Source: a virus
DNA length: 64,000 nucleotides
Reading direction: 5' to 3' (one strand)
Virus record (IMG/VR): IMGVR_UViG_3300031566_000020
Coordinates: 1 to 64,000 of that record
Part shown: positions 29,449-38,072 of the stretch, piece after piece
Numbering within the stretch: the stretch's first letter is position 1
How the letters are laid out: each line of letters starts with the position of its first letter
Notes under the pieces: model-generated
Told to the model about the DNA's origin: nothing
Seen by the model: only the letters and a program-made list of their open reading frames with translations
Databases searched by the model: none
Translations under genes and position numbers: made by a program

Positions 29449-30017
29449 GGGTAATATTTGGTGGAAATTCTGATATAGGAAAAGCGATTGAAGGGGAACA
29501 TATATCTAGAAAAGATTGTGATGTAACAAAATTTAATGATGTTCTGCATATTATACAAACTTATAGACCAAATGAGATTGTGGATTGTGCTGGGGTTATT
29601 TATCCATCATCAATTTACAGTTCAGATGTTTTAAGTTGGGAGCATGAGTTGAAGGTAAATTTAATAGGTTCTTACTATATTGCAAAGCTAGGTACACTTA
29701 ATATAAACGCAAAGATTGTTTTCATTGGGTCTACAAGCGGATTAAGAGGTAGGGGTGATTGGAGTGGGTATTGTGCATCAAAGGCTGGATTAATATCTCT
29801 TGTTCAATCAATGGCTGAAGAAGGATATAATGCATGGGTGGTAAATCCATCAAGAACAGCAACCAAAATGAGAAAAAAGCTTTTTCCGGATGAAGACCAA
29901 AACACTTTATTGCAACCTTCAGATATAGCAAAAGTTGTGCAAGGATGTTTTGACGGTGTTTATAAATCCGGTAGTAGTATTACAGTAAAAAAAGATAAAA
30001 TAATTGTAGAGGAGTAA
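29445..30017 (+). CDS. Short-chain dehydrogenase/reductase
   Basis: 190 residues, short for the family. NAD(P)-binding GGNSDIGKAI (6-15), the NAG-like DCAGVIYP, VNLIGSYYIAK, and catalytic Ser plus YxxxK in GSTSG ... YCASKAGLI are present. C-terminal VNPSRTATKMR matches the PG-motif position. It would reduce or epimerise a small substrate, plausibly a nucleotide sugar or alditol phosphate for the neighbouring transferases. Confidence 0.82.
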   Translation: MRVIFGGNSDIGKAIEGEHISRKDCDVTKFNDVLHIIQTYRPNEIVDCAGVIYPSSIYSSDVLSWEHELKVNLIGSYYIAKLGTLNINAKIVFIGSTSGLRGRGDWSGYCASKAGLISLVQSMAEEGYNAWVVNPSRTATKMRKKLFPDEDQNTLLQPSDIAKVVQGCFDGVYKSGSSITVKKDKIIVEE

Positions 30018-30019
30018 TT

Positions 30020-30421
30020 ATGAAACTAAAATTTAAAACAGATGGTATTTTTACAGACATCACCGAAAAATTAAAGCCAACAATTAAAGATGGTATTTTA
30101 GTGGTATCAACCCAACATACAACATGTATGTTAGCTATTCTTGAAAATGAATCATTGTTAAAGAAAGATATGGAAGGATTTTTAGAAAGAATTGCTCCGG
30201 AAAAAGGTGTTTATGCTCATGATTATATTGAGAAAAGAGATGTTCCTCCGGATGAAAGAATTAACGGTTTTTCTCATATCAGAGCAATGATGTTTCAACC
30301 ATCATTAACAATTCCTGTAGAAGATGGCAAACTGGTACTTGGAAAATGGCAAACAGTATTCTTAATTGAATTAGACCCAAAAAGGGAACGAACTCTACAT
30401 GTTGTCGAAATCGAAAAATAA
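30020..30421 (+). CDS. YjbQ/UPF0047 family protein
   Basis: 133 residues, full length. Diagnostic residues are VVSTQHTTCMLAILENE, YAHDYIEKR, ERINGFSHIRAMMFQPS, and LVLGKWQTVFLIELDPKRER with the conserved His and Glu. Bacterial homologues have thiamine-phosphate synthase side activity, but their true role is unsettled. It is 2 bp after the dehydrogenase gene. A role in this cassette is not obvious. Confidence 0.85.
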   Translation: MKLKFKTDGIFTDITEKLKPTIKDGILVVSTQHTTCMLAILENESLLKKDMEGFLERIAPEKGVYAHDYIEKRDVPPDERINGFSHIRAMMFQPSLTIPVEDGKLVLGKWQTVFLIELDPKRERTLHVVEIEK

Positions 30422-30430
30422 GGATTTATT

Positions 30431-33127
30431 ATGACTGACCAAATGCATCTTTTAAAAAAAGTTACTGATTTGCTTAAAGATAATAATATCGAATATTTCC
30501 TTGACTGTGGAACTCTACTTGGTGCAGTTAGAGAAGGAGATTTTCTTGCTCATGATGCCAATGATATTGATATTGGATTGAAGCAAGAGGACTATTGGAA
30601 AGTAAGAACCATAATAGACCGACATTTTGAGTTAGAATATAAAAATTATTGGAGAGCTGAAATTGCAGTTACTCTTGATAATAAATGCCATCTAGATATG
30701 TTTTTCTATACAGATGAAGGGAAATATCTAGCAACTCAAGCATGTTTAGGTAACCCAATGCAAAGAGGGATTAATATAGAATCTGAAACACGAAGATTAA
30801 AAGAGAATATTTTTCCTTTGAAAACAATCAAAATGAAAAGAAAAACTTTCTTTGTTCCAAATAATCCGGAAGCTGTATTAGAAGAACAATATGGGAAAGA
30901 ATGGAGAACTCCTGTTACAAAATGGTATCATGAATATGGACAGGGCTTAAATCCGGAGCATAGAACCATAGGAATATTAATCACAGCGTTTTTAAGAGAT
31001 GACAAGCTTTTTAAAGAAGTAAATTCGATATTACAGTATTGCGATAAAGATGACCTATTCAGAAAATGGATTCGTATTTATATTGCTGACCAAGGAAATC
31101 CAGAATGGTCAGAAGAAAAACAAAGATTCTATGACCAATTAAGAGCAAACGGACATAAGATATTTAAAACACCTTACAATTCCGGGCTATCATACAACAG
31201 GAACTTTTTGGTTGAGCAAAGCAACGAACCATACCTGATGATTATAGATGATGATTTTGAGTTTACCGAAAAAACGGATTTAACTCAAATGATTGAAATT
31301 TTAAATCATAGAGAGAAAAACGGAATTGTTGGTGGAGATATTGATGAAAGACCTCCATATCATGCAAACTTAATGTTTGAAGTTAAGGGTGGAATTAATC
31401 ATCTTTATAGAATACAAAAAATGAATCAAGAACAGAATGTTAAGAATTACAAATACTATTATACAGACATTGTGCTTAATTTCTTTTTAGCCAAACGAAA
31501 AGTCTTAGAAGATGTTAAATTAGACAACAATTTAAAATTGGTTGAACATTCTGACCACATGCTCCGTATTAAAAGAGATTCAGATTGGAAAGTGTGCTAT
31601 TGTCCAGATGTTACATGTAGACATCAAAGAGGTAGAGATAGTGATGAGTATCGTAATTTCAGGCATAATCATAACTATGTGCAAATGTTTTTAGATAAAT
31701 GGAATATTAAAGAAGAAAGAAACGCACACAAAGTATATGTAACTCCAATAAAAGAAATTAAGTGTATTGAAGAAAAACCTGAACATAAAGAAAAAATAAA
31801 AGTTGTTCAGATTGCAAGGATTCCATGTGCCAATAGTGCATATGAAGTGTCAAACCTATTAAATAAGTATTCAGATAAATATGAATCACGTTATATTTTA
31901 GGAGCAGAATATAGCCGAAACAATCAAACTATTCCTTTCAGACAATTTCCTTATGATATCTTATGGAAAGAAAATCAAGAGGAAGCTATTAGACTTATTA
32001 AAGAAGCAGATATTATTCATATTCACCACGATTCATGGGAAGACATAGAACAATATTTTGAAGGAAAGTGTGTTGTAAGTACGTTGTATAATTTAACACA
32101 GTCTTTACAGTATAAAGATAATAAATTTAATAATGATTATCTTAATAAATTAAAATCTTTTGGACATATAACAGTTGCAGACCAGCCACTTCAAAAAATA
32201 ATGTTCAGTGATATTTCAACTGACACTGTTCCATTAGTAAAAATGATGTTTGGGTTAAGAGTTTATGACAACGGAAATAAAAATGTTGTTATAGGCTTTG
32301 CTCCAACAAATAAAAGCCCTATAGGTATAGGAAGTAAAAGATTTGAAGAAGTTATGACTGTGATAAACGGTCTTAAAGAAAAATATGACTTTGAATTTAA
32401 ATTAATCGAAGGACTTCCTTATGAAGAAAATTTGGTAGAAAAAGGCAAATGTGACATCATTATTGATGATGTTGATGATAGGTATGAAAAGGCTCACAAC
32501 ACAACTATTGAAGCTGGAATGCTCAATGCAGTTCCATTGACTAATTATAGTGGAGATTGGTATCCAGCACATAAGACATCAATCATTAACTTACAAGAAA
32601 CTTTAGAGTTATATTTAGAGAACCCGGCATTGATAGAAGATTATCGTAAACGGATTTTGGAAAAATGGAGAGCCGAAGTGTATACTCCTCAAAATTTGTT
32701 AAAAGAATTTGAAAGAGTTTATGATAGTTTAACAATAAAGAAATCTATAGAAGAAATAGCAATACCAGATACAAAAGATTTATCAATTAAAGAAGAATTT
32801 ATTTTACTAGATTCAATTTTTGAACAAAATAAAATTGATTATTGTTTAATAAAAACAAGTTGTTTAGATGCAGTAAGGTTTGGAGAACCTCGTTTAACAC
32901 CAGATACAATACATATAGCGGTAAAAGATATTGAAAAAGCGTCAGCGATTTATAAAGAATTAAATTTAAAATTAAAGGTTAAGTTTTCTACTAATATGCC
33001 ACCAAAAATGAAAGAGATTGGATTTTTTGGAAGGGCTAGAAAGATTCCATTTCCTGTAATTCCATATCTTCAAAATTTTTATGGATATGGAACAAGGTGG
33101 AGAAAGTATGGTATAACAGAACAATGA
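30431..33127 (+). CDS. Multidomain LicD-glycosyltransferase protein (898 aa)
   Basis: 898 residues. An N-terminal LicD domain (about 1-165) has LDCGTLLGAVREGDFLAHD. A GT2-type glycosyltransferase domain (about 180-430) carries ILITAFLRDDKLF, YNSGLSYNRNFLV and the DxD-like LMIIDDDFEF. A third domain (about 450-750) starts VVQIARIPCANSAYEVSNLL and contains VIGFAPTNKSPIGIGSKRF and TIEAGMLNAVP, the form of a GT-B (GT4-like) glycosyltransferase. A C-terminal 110-residue LicD-like remnant follows. Such a chain would build and phosphorylate a glycan on one scaffold. It is coupled to the next sulfotransferase by an ATGA overlap. Confidence 0.8.
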   Translation: MTDQMHLLKKVTDLLKDNNIEYFLDCGTLLGAVREGDFLAHDANDIDIGLKQEDYWKVRTIIDRHFELEYKNYWRAEIAVTLDNKCHLDMFFYTDEGKYLATQACLGNPMQRGINIESETRRLKENIFPLKTIKMKRKTFFVPNNPEAVLEEQYGKEWRTPVTKWYHEYGQGLNPEHRTIGILITAFLRDDKLFKEVNSILQYCDKDDLFRKWIRIYIADQGNPEWSEEKQRFYDQLRANGHKIFKTPYNSGLSYNRNFLVEQSNEPYLMIIDDDFEFTEKTDLTQMIEILNHREKNGIVGGDIDERPPYHANLMFEVKGGINHLYRIQKMNQEQNVKNYKYYYTDIVLNFFLAKRKVLEDVKLDNNLKLVEHSDHMLRIKRDSDWKVCYCPDVTCRHQRGRDSDEYRNFRHNHNYVQMFLDKWNIKEERNAHKVYVTPIKEIKCIEEKPEHKEKIKVVQIARIPCANSAYEVSNLLNKYSDKYESRYILGAEYSRNNQTIPFRQFPYDILWKENQEEAIRLIKEADIIHIHHDSWEDIEQYFEGKCVVSTLYNLTQSLQYKDNKFNNDYLNKLKSFGHITVADQPLQKIMFSDISTDTVPLVKMMFGLRVYDNGNKNVVIGFAPTNKSPIGIGSKRFEEVMTVINGLKEKYDFEFKLIEGLPYEENLVEKGKCDIIIDDVDDRYEKAHNTTIEAGMLNAVPLTNYSGDWYPAHKTSIINLQETLELYLENPALIEDYRKRILEKWRAEVYTPQNLLKEFERVYDSLTIKKSIEEIAIPDTKDLSIKEEFILLDSIFEQNKIDYCLIKTSCLDAVRFGEPRLTPDTIHIAVKDIEKASAIYKELNLKLKVKFSTNMPPKMKEIGFFGRARKIPFPVIPYLQNFYGYGTRWRKYGITEQ

Positions 33128-33708
33128 TAAATATACTTATAACAGGACATCCTAGAAGTGGTACACATTATATTGCTAATCTTTTAAATGCTTTAGGACA
33201 TTCGTGTACCTACGAAAAAAGAAATCCTAATGGTTTTACTGCTTCTTGGAAACATATTAAGAGTGGAGTTTTTGAACCGCCATGCAGAGAAACAGAAATC
33301 GTTTGTGATTTTGATAAAATAATTCATCAAGTCAGACATCCTTTAAAGGTTATTGCATCTTCTACTACACTTTGGACAATGAGCATGATTTATATGGCTC
33401 AATTTATAGAACTTCCAGACCCAATTGTTAATAGAGAAAACACAATAAAAAATTGTATGGTTACTTGGTTAAAATGGAATGAGTTTATTGAAAAGAAAGC
33501 AGTATGGCGATATAGATTAGAAGATTTAAAATATGTAAATAAAGAATGGTGCGAACAATTGGAAATCCCTTATTGTGAGATACCAAATAAAAGTCCTGTA
33601 AATACTAGAAAACATATAGAATTAAATTGGTCAGATTTATATAAAATCAATACTGAATTAACAACAGAAATAAGGTCAAAGGCTTTTGAATATGGATACT
33701 CAACCTAA
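33124..33708 (+). CDS. Sulfotransferase-like protein 2
   Basis: 194 residues. P-loop-like 5'-PSB ILITGHPRSGTHYIANLL at the N-terminus and HQVRHPLKVIASST for the 3'-phosphate site identify a second sulfotransferase-fold protein, diverged from the one at 27535. The C-terminal half is less typical. It overlaps the 898-residue protein gene by 4 bp, implying that the two act together. Confidence 0.72.
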   Translation: MINILITGHPRSGTHYIANLLNALGHSCTYEKRNPNGFTASWKHIKSGVFEPPCRETEIVCDFDKIIHQVRHPLKVIASSTTLWTMSMIYMAQFIELPDPIVNRENTIKNCMVTWLKWNEFIEKKAVWRYRLEDLKYVNKEWCEQLEIPYCEIPNKSPVNTRKHIELNWSDLYKINTELTTEIRSKAFEYGYST

Positions 33709-34522
33709 AATCGCAATTTGTATTCCTACAATTCTAAAAGATAATGGCTTAATGCAATCACTTAATTCGATACTTGATGTTTATCAAGACAATTGGGTAG
33801 TGCTTATTGGTGAACAGAATAATATCGAAGATTATAGTGAAGAAAAAACTATTTTCTATCATACAGCTTGTGCAAAGGCACATGATGATTTACATCAGGA
33901 TAGATTTAAAGTGGTTAAACTTCCTTATGATTGTGGTTTATCTTATGCAAGAAATAAGCTTGTTGAGAAAGCAATGGAAATAGGAGCAGATTATTGTGTT
34001 ATTTCAGCAGATAGTATTATGTTCACAGAATCAATGAAAAAATTAAATGAGTTATTTATTTGCTTTAAGGAGTATGATGTTGTTGGGTTAGAATTAAAAG
34101 GACGTATTTCTTGGGAAGCCTATTTAGATATACAAGAAGCATTTGTATTTGATTTTATTGAAAGGCATCCGGTTAATGCTCTTTTAGATAGATATACAGA
34201 CAAGCAAATAACGGTTCATACTTGTGATGTAATACGGAATTTCTTTATGGCAAAAACTCCGGTTTTAGCTTCTGTTCTATGGGATGATAATGTGAAGATG
34301 GGGGAGCATGGTGATTGGTTTTGGAGATTAAAACAAGAAGGGTTTAAGGTAGGATTTACAGATTATTGTGAAGGTCAGTATCGTTCAAATATAGAAACAG
34401 AATATAAACAGTTACGTCAGAAGAACTTAGAGATTGGTAAGGATTATATGAAAAAGAAATACAATCTCAAAAAATGGCATGAATATATTCATTTAGAAAG
34501 AGTTAGGAAACCCAATGTTTAA
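33692..34522 (+). CDS. GT2-family glycosyltransferase
   Basis: 276 residues from the ATG at 33692, 17 bp inside the previous gene. It resembles the GT2 section of the 898-residue protein: IAICIPTILKDNGL, PYDCGLSYARNKLVEKA, then DYCVISADSIMF, NFFMAKTPVL and GEHGDWFWRLKQEGF. The usual DxD is replaced by SADS at the corresponding place, so metal binding may differ. It would add a sugar to the cassette's glycan. Confidence 0.8.
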   Translation: MDTQPKIAICIPTILKDNGLMQSLNSILDVYQDNWVVLIGEQNNIEDYSEEKTIFYHTACAKAHDDLHQDRFKVVKLPYDCGLSYARNKLVEKAMEIGADYCVISADSIMFTESMKKLNELFICFKEYDVVGLELKGRISWEAYLDIQEAFVFDFIERHPVNALLDRYTDKQITVHTCDVIRNFFMAKTPVLASVLWDDNVKMGEHGDWFWRLKQEGFKVGFTDYCEGQYRSNIETEYKQLRQKNLEIGKDYMKKKYNLKKWHEYIHLERVRKPNV

Positions 34523-35216
34523 TATAATAAAAACAATATTTGATACAACAATTGCTATTTTTTTCTCTATTGAAACATACCAGTTTTTATTTTGTTTACT
34601 AATCACAGTTTCCATACACGAATTGGCTCATATGCTAGTGGCTCTAAAATGCGGTATGGGGGTCAAAGCATTTTCAATAGGGTTCGGTAAACCTTATTTA
34701 CATAAAACCTTCAAGGGGATAGATTTTAGGCTTTCTCCGTTGCCTTTTGGGGGGTATTGTGACATAAAGGGCATGGAATCCAAGGAAGAACCTGATGATT
34801 TTTTGGCACATCCATATAGGAACAAATTTGCTGTTTTAATTGCCGGAGTAACTGTTAATATCCTGTTTGCCTGTATTTGCTACATTATAAACTTTGGTTC
34901 TATTCGGCTTGGGTTTGCAATAGACATGGAGTTTTTAAAGGCATTGTTTACAAAGGATTATGAAATGGTAGCCTTTTTGGTTAGAAACATTCCTATGAAT
35001 TGGCTTATTTTACAGCTATCCTTGCTTAATATGTTCTGTGGATTAACCAATTTAATTCCTTTTCCGGCTCTTGATGGAGGGCATTTATGGGAAGTATTAT
35101 TAGAGAAACCTTTAGGAGATAAATTTATTCCTGTTTACAGAGCTTTAAATTACTTTGGATTTATATTTTTGATTATTTTACAATTATATTTGTTATGGTG
35201 GGTTTACTTTAAATAA
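34515..35216 (+). CDS. M50 (site-2 protease type) membrane metalloprotease
   Basis: 233 residues with about five hydrophobic segments. The zinc motif HELAH (His35, Glu36, His39) lies in the first long helix, GFGKPYLH and PLPFGGY follow, and the third ligand is in NLIPFPALDGGHLWE. It lacks an obvious PDZ domain. Members cut membrane proteins inside the bilayer, for example anti-sigma factors or signal peptides. It overlaps the GT2 gene by 8 bp and closes the cassette. Confidence 0.85.
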   Translation: MFNIIKTIFDTTIAIFFSIETYQFLFCLLITVSIHELAHMLVALKCGMGVKAFSIGFGKPYLHKTFKGIDFRLSPLPFGGYCDIKGMESKEEPDDFLAHPYRNKFAVLIAGVTVNILFACICYIINFGSIRLGFAIDMEFLKALFTKDYEMVAFLVRNIPMNWLILQLSLLNMFCGLTNLIPFPALDGGHLWEVLLEKPLGDKFIPVYRALNYFGFIFLIILQLYLLWWVYFK

Positions 35217-35225
35217 GGAGTTATC

Positions 35226-35618
35226 ATGGAAAAACCAAGATTTACAGTTCAATACGAAGATAATACAAACTTTTCTGGAGTTACAATGGAAAGAGATTGG
35301 ATGAAAATTGATGAATCCAAGAAGATTATCCGGGCTATTTTTGTATTTAATAATTCTCAAGTTATTTTAGAAGGTTACAAACAATACAACCATGTTATTG
35401 AAAAAGTTGCATTTGGAAAAAGCGGTATTAGTAGATTTATGTATATGGGAAGAAAAGAAAATAGCACTGATATTTTTGTTATTGATTTATTAAATAAGAG
35501 AATGTTTAAAAAAGAACTTCCTATTTATCAAGAGTACGGAAAGCAAATTCTTAATGGTTGGCAAGAAGGTAAATTAAATAACCCAAGAATGCTATTCAAC
35601 AATGCCGAAATTCGCTAA
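35226..35618 (+). CDS. Hypothetical protein (130 aa)
   Basis: 130 residues with an AAGGAG ribosome binding site. It is beta-rich in the first half (FTVQYEDNTNFSGVTMERDW). No known family is recognised. It overlaps the next gene by 17 bp. Confidence 0.6.
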   Translation: MEKPRFTVQYEDNTNFSGVTMERDWMKIDESKKIIRAIFVFNNSQVILEGYKQYNHVIEKVAFGKSGISRFMYMGRKENSTDIFVIDLLNKRMFKKELPIYQEYGKQILNGWQEGKLNNPRMLFNNAEIR

Positions 35619-35928
35619 TACTTATATAAAGAAATGTAATGCTCTAGGTATTAATCCATTAACACAGGATGAACTTGTGGAGCTTTGCAAACAGCTTCCA
35701 AAGTATCAAAAGAAGACCTATCTCCAATTGTTGAGTTGTTTTAGGGTTGGAATATCAAGAACATGCTGTAATGGTTATTTAGAATCACAAACTTTAAACG
35801 ACCTTTGGTTAATGTTTTATATCAATGAAGCATTTGGGTGGGGGTGGTTTGAAGGAAAGAATGAATGGATAAGAGTAAATAAATACAGCTCTCCAAAAAT
35901 TATCTTAGATATTCCGAAGGATTCTTAA
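35602..35928 (+). CDS. Hypothetical protein, last gene of the plus-strand half
   Basis: 108 residues, helical N-terminal half, with two adjacent Cys (SRTCCNGYL) and an aromatic FGWGWFEGKNEW. Its 3' end overlaps the convergent minus-strand gene by 29 bp. No terminator is apparent between the two convergent halves. Confidence 0.55.
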   Translation: MPKFANTYIKKCNALGINPLTQDELVELCKQLPKYQKKTYLQLLSCFRVGISRTCCNGYLESQTLNDLWLMFYINEAFGWGWFEGKNEWIRVNKYSSPKIILDIPKDS

Positions 35929-36436
35929 AATCAACAAGAATTTTAGCTTCTGGAACAATTAAAGGGTCACTGTCAAAATACTTTTTTATATAGGAAGACA
36001 TTCTTAAATAGAGAGTATTATCTTTCACATCAAAAACAGAAGTTTGCTGTACATTATATTGTCCATTATAAAAATCAATTTCATTCTCAATCCCTGATTG
36101 ATATACAATATTATAAGTAATGTAAGGCATTATCGTTTCAGCTAAAGATTCTACAACTCCCTCACCAGCTATTGAAGCAATAGTTACATCCCAAGATTTA
36201 AAAACATATTCCACTTCTCCGTCTTCATCTAATAGAAAATCCATAACTTCAAAATCAGTAGAATAGTTACGAAATTTTGCTTGATAGTAGATATGCTTAT
36301 TACCATCTCTGGTAATTTGTATCCATTTATCTCTATCACTATATTCATTTTTTAGAGTAGAATCGTTTTTATTATCATACCTATTTGCAGTTTCTAAAAC
36401 AGGTTTCTCTCTCATTTCATCTCTTGGAGTTGTCAT
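35900..36436 (-). CDS. Hypothetical protein, end of the virion module
   Basis: 178 residues, last gene on the minus strand. Beta-rich C-terminal two thirds (YYQAKFRNYSTDFEVMDFLL, NVQQTSVFDVKDNTLYLRM). It is coupled to the upstream gene by a 4-bp overlap. Its composition and position at the end of the tail genes suggest a tail-tip or receptor-binding accessory protein, but no family is recognised. Confidence 0.55.
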   Translation of the reverse strand: MTTPRDEMREKPVLETANRYDNKNDSTLKNEYSDRDKWIQITRDGNKHIYYQAKFRNYSTDFEVMDFLLDEDGEVEYVFKSWDVTIASIAGEGVVESLAETIMPYITYNIVYQSGIENEIDFYNGQYNVQQTSVFDVKDNTLYLRMSSYIKKYFDSDPLIVPEAKILVDFKNPSEYLR

Positions 36437-37428
36437 GTGACGTAAATCTTTCCTTCTGAATAAGTATTTGGGTTAATATAATACATCATTAATTTAACTT
36501 CAAAGTCTACACCTGATGCTTTATAAGTTTTGTATTCAACATGGGAATAGTCTGTTTCTGTAGTTGCTGGTGAAATCTGAAGCATATCACCAGAAATTTC
36601 AAAATCAAACTCTTGGTCATTCTTCTTTGTAAAAACTTTCTTTTGGTGTGCAGTATTTACTCTTTCTTCGCTGACTAATTCAAAGGCATCATATGGTGGA
36701 TTTGTTGTAAATAAAACATCATCAAACCAATCATTCACAACATCCACTGCATCTTCATATGAATAATAAGCTAATAAGCCATTAAATGTAACAACTCCAC
36801 TATCTTCCCAATACTGTCCGGGTGTTTCACATCCTTCACAAGCACAAACAGCATTATCAGCCCCTATATATCTTTCTCCGGGTAAAACATGAACCGGATT
36901 TTCACTTACAGGAACTGGAAAATGAGCTTGAGGGTATTTGAATCCGTAGCCAACACCAGCAGTATATAATTCGGAAGGGTTTGGTGATAAAAGCTCTGCT
37001 CCGCATCCAGATGTATATGTAATACCTTGCCAATCATATAAATGAAATTGAACAGCCATATAACCACTTCTTGTATAACTAAAAACATTTTGAATAGTAA
37101 CATCTGCATTTGACTTAACAAGAATTACTGGTTTAAGGTAAGGCAATAATTCATCAGTAATTGCAATTGTTCCTGTAAATTCATATTTTGCTCTTTCAGG
37201 CAAAAGGGTATTTTCTTCTGTTGATGTGGCTTCTGGTATATCTTCATGCTCTAATACTGTCCAATCAGATTCATAAACAATATGAGAATTTTTAACATAT
37301 TCATGAGCTGACATCCTACGAAAATCAGGAACTTTTTCTATTATAGTAAGGTTCTTATTATTCTCTGAAACCTTTTCCTTAATATAATCTAATTTTTTTG
37401 GTTGATTGTAAGGTCTATGTTGTGTCAT
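36433..37428 (-). CDS. Hypothetical tail-associated protein
   Basis: 331 residues. It begins MTQHRPYNQPKKLDYIKEK and shares an N-terminal style with the next upstream gene product (MTQYRTF, followed by a short coiled coil and YDWNGIIYTS versus YDWQGITYTS). The two are therefore probably diverged paralogues. The YDWxGIxYTS segment lies inside a beta-rich middle. It is likely a structural or receptor-binding component of the tail. Confidence 0.55.
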   Translation of the reverse strand: MTQHRPYNQPKKLDYIKEKVSENNKNLTIIEKVPDFRRMSAHEYVKNSHIVYESDWTVLEHEDIPEATSTEENTLLPERAKYEFTGTIAITDELLPYLKPVILVKSNADVTIQNVFSYTRSGYMAVQFHLYDWQGITYTSGCGAELLSPNPSELYTAGVGYGFKYPQAHFPVPVSENPVHVLPGERYIGADNAVCACEGCETPGQYWEDSGVVTFNGLLAYYSYEDAVDVVNDWFDDVLFTTNPPYDAFELVSEERVNTAHQKKVFTKKNDQEFDFEISGDMLQISPATTETDYSHVEYKTYKASGVDFEVKLMMYYINPNTYSEGKIYVT

Positions 37429-38072
37429 TTTATTTTTTCTTTTGTTAATGCATCATAGGTATTAGGGTTAATCGCACATAACTCTGCTTTAACAAGTAAT
37501 TGTGAATCTGCATCTTCTACAGAAAAGAAAGCATTGTAATAGAAAGTATAATTATCCCCTTCTTGATGCCATCTATAACTTTCATTAAAATCTAAACAAT
37601 TTACAGTTTCATTAATATCGTTATAAATATAAGATTTTAATTTCATATAATTTATAACTCTCTCTGTCATATTATGGAACGTAAGTTGAGTTTGAATAAT
37701 ACCAACTGTTTTTGTGTATTCCCAATCATCTTCAGATGTGCCCGGAGCATATAGGTGGGCTGGTATTCCTTGTGGTACTCTAAAATCTTGAGTTGGATAT
37801 AAAAAAAACCATCCTCCTCTATAGCCTGATTGATAAGCTGTAGAGGGTTCTGGTTCAATAGATGTATAAATTATTCCATTCCAATCATAGAGGTCATAAT
37901 AAGTAGGAGTTGTATCAAGAGAATAAATTTTATTCATCTTAAATACAGGAACAGACTGTTCTATTGGCTTCTGTTTCTCTATTTGAGAAATGCGATAGAG
38001 AATATCTAAAGTTTCTTGATATATATCATTAAGTTTGCTATTTTTATTAACAAAAGTACGATATTGTGTCAT
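37425..38072 (-). CDS. Hypothetical tail-associated protein, paralogue of the neighbour
   Basis: 215 residues. N-terminal MTQYRTFVNKN, a helix, then DLYDWNGIIYTSIE and GGWFFLYPTQDFRVP, which parallel YDWQGITYTSG and the region YPQAHFPVP of the 331-residue downstream protein. It overlaps both neighbours (TAATG and 4 bp). Probable virion protein of the tail tip. Confidence 0.55.
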   Translation of the reverse strand: MTQYRTFVNKNSKLNDIYQETLDILYRISQIEKQKPIEQSVPVFKMNKIYSLDTTPTYYDLYDWNGIIYTSIEPEPSTAYQSGYRGGWFFLYPTQDFRVPQGIPAHLYAPGTSEDDWEYTKTVGIIQTQLTFHNMTERVINYMKLKSYIYNDINETVNCLDFNESYRWHQEGDNYTFYYNAFFSVEDADSQLLVKAELCAINPNTYDALTKEKIK

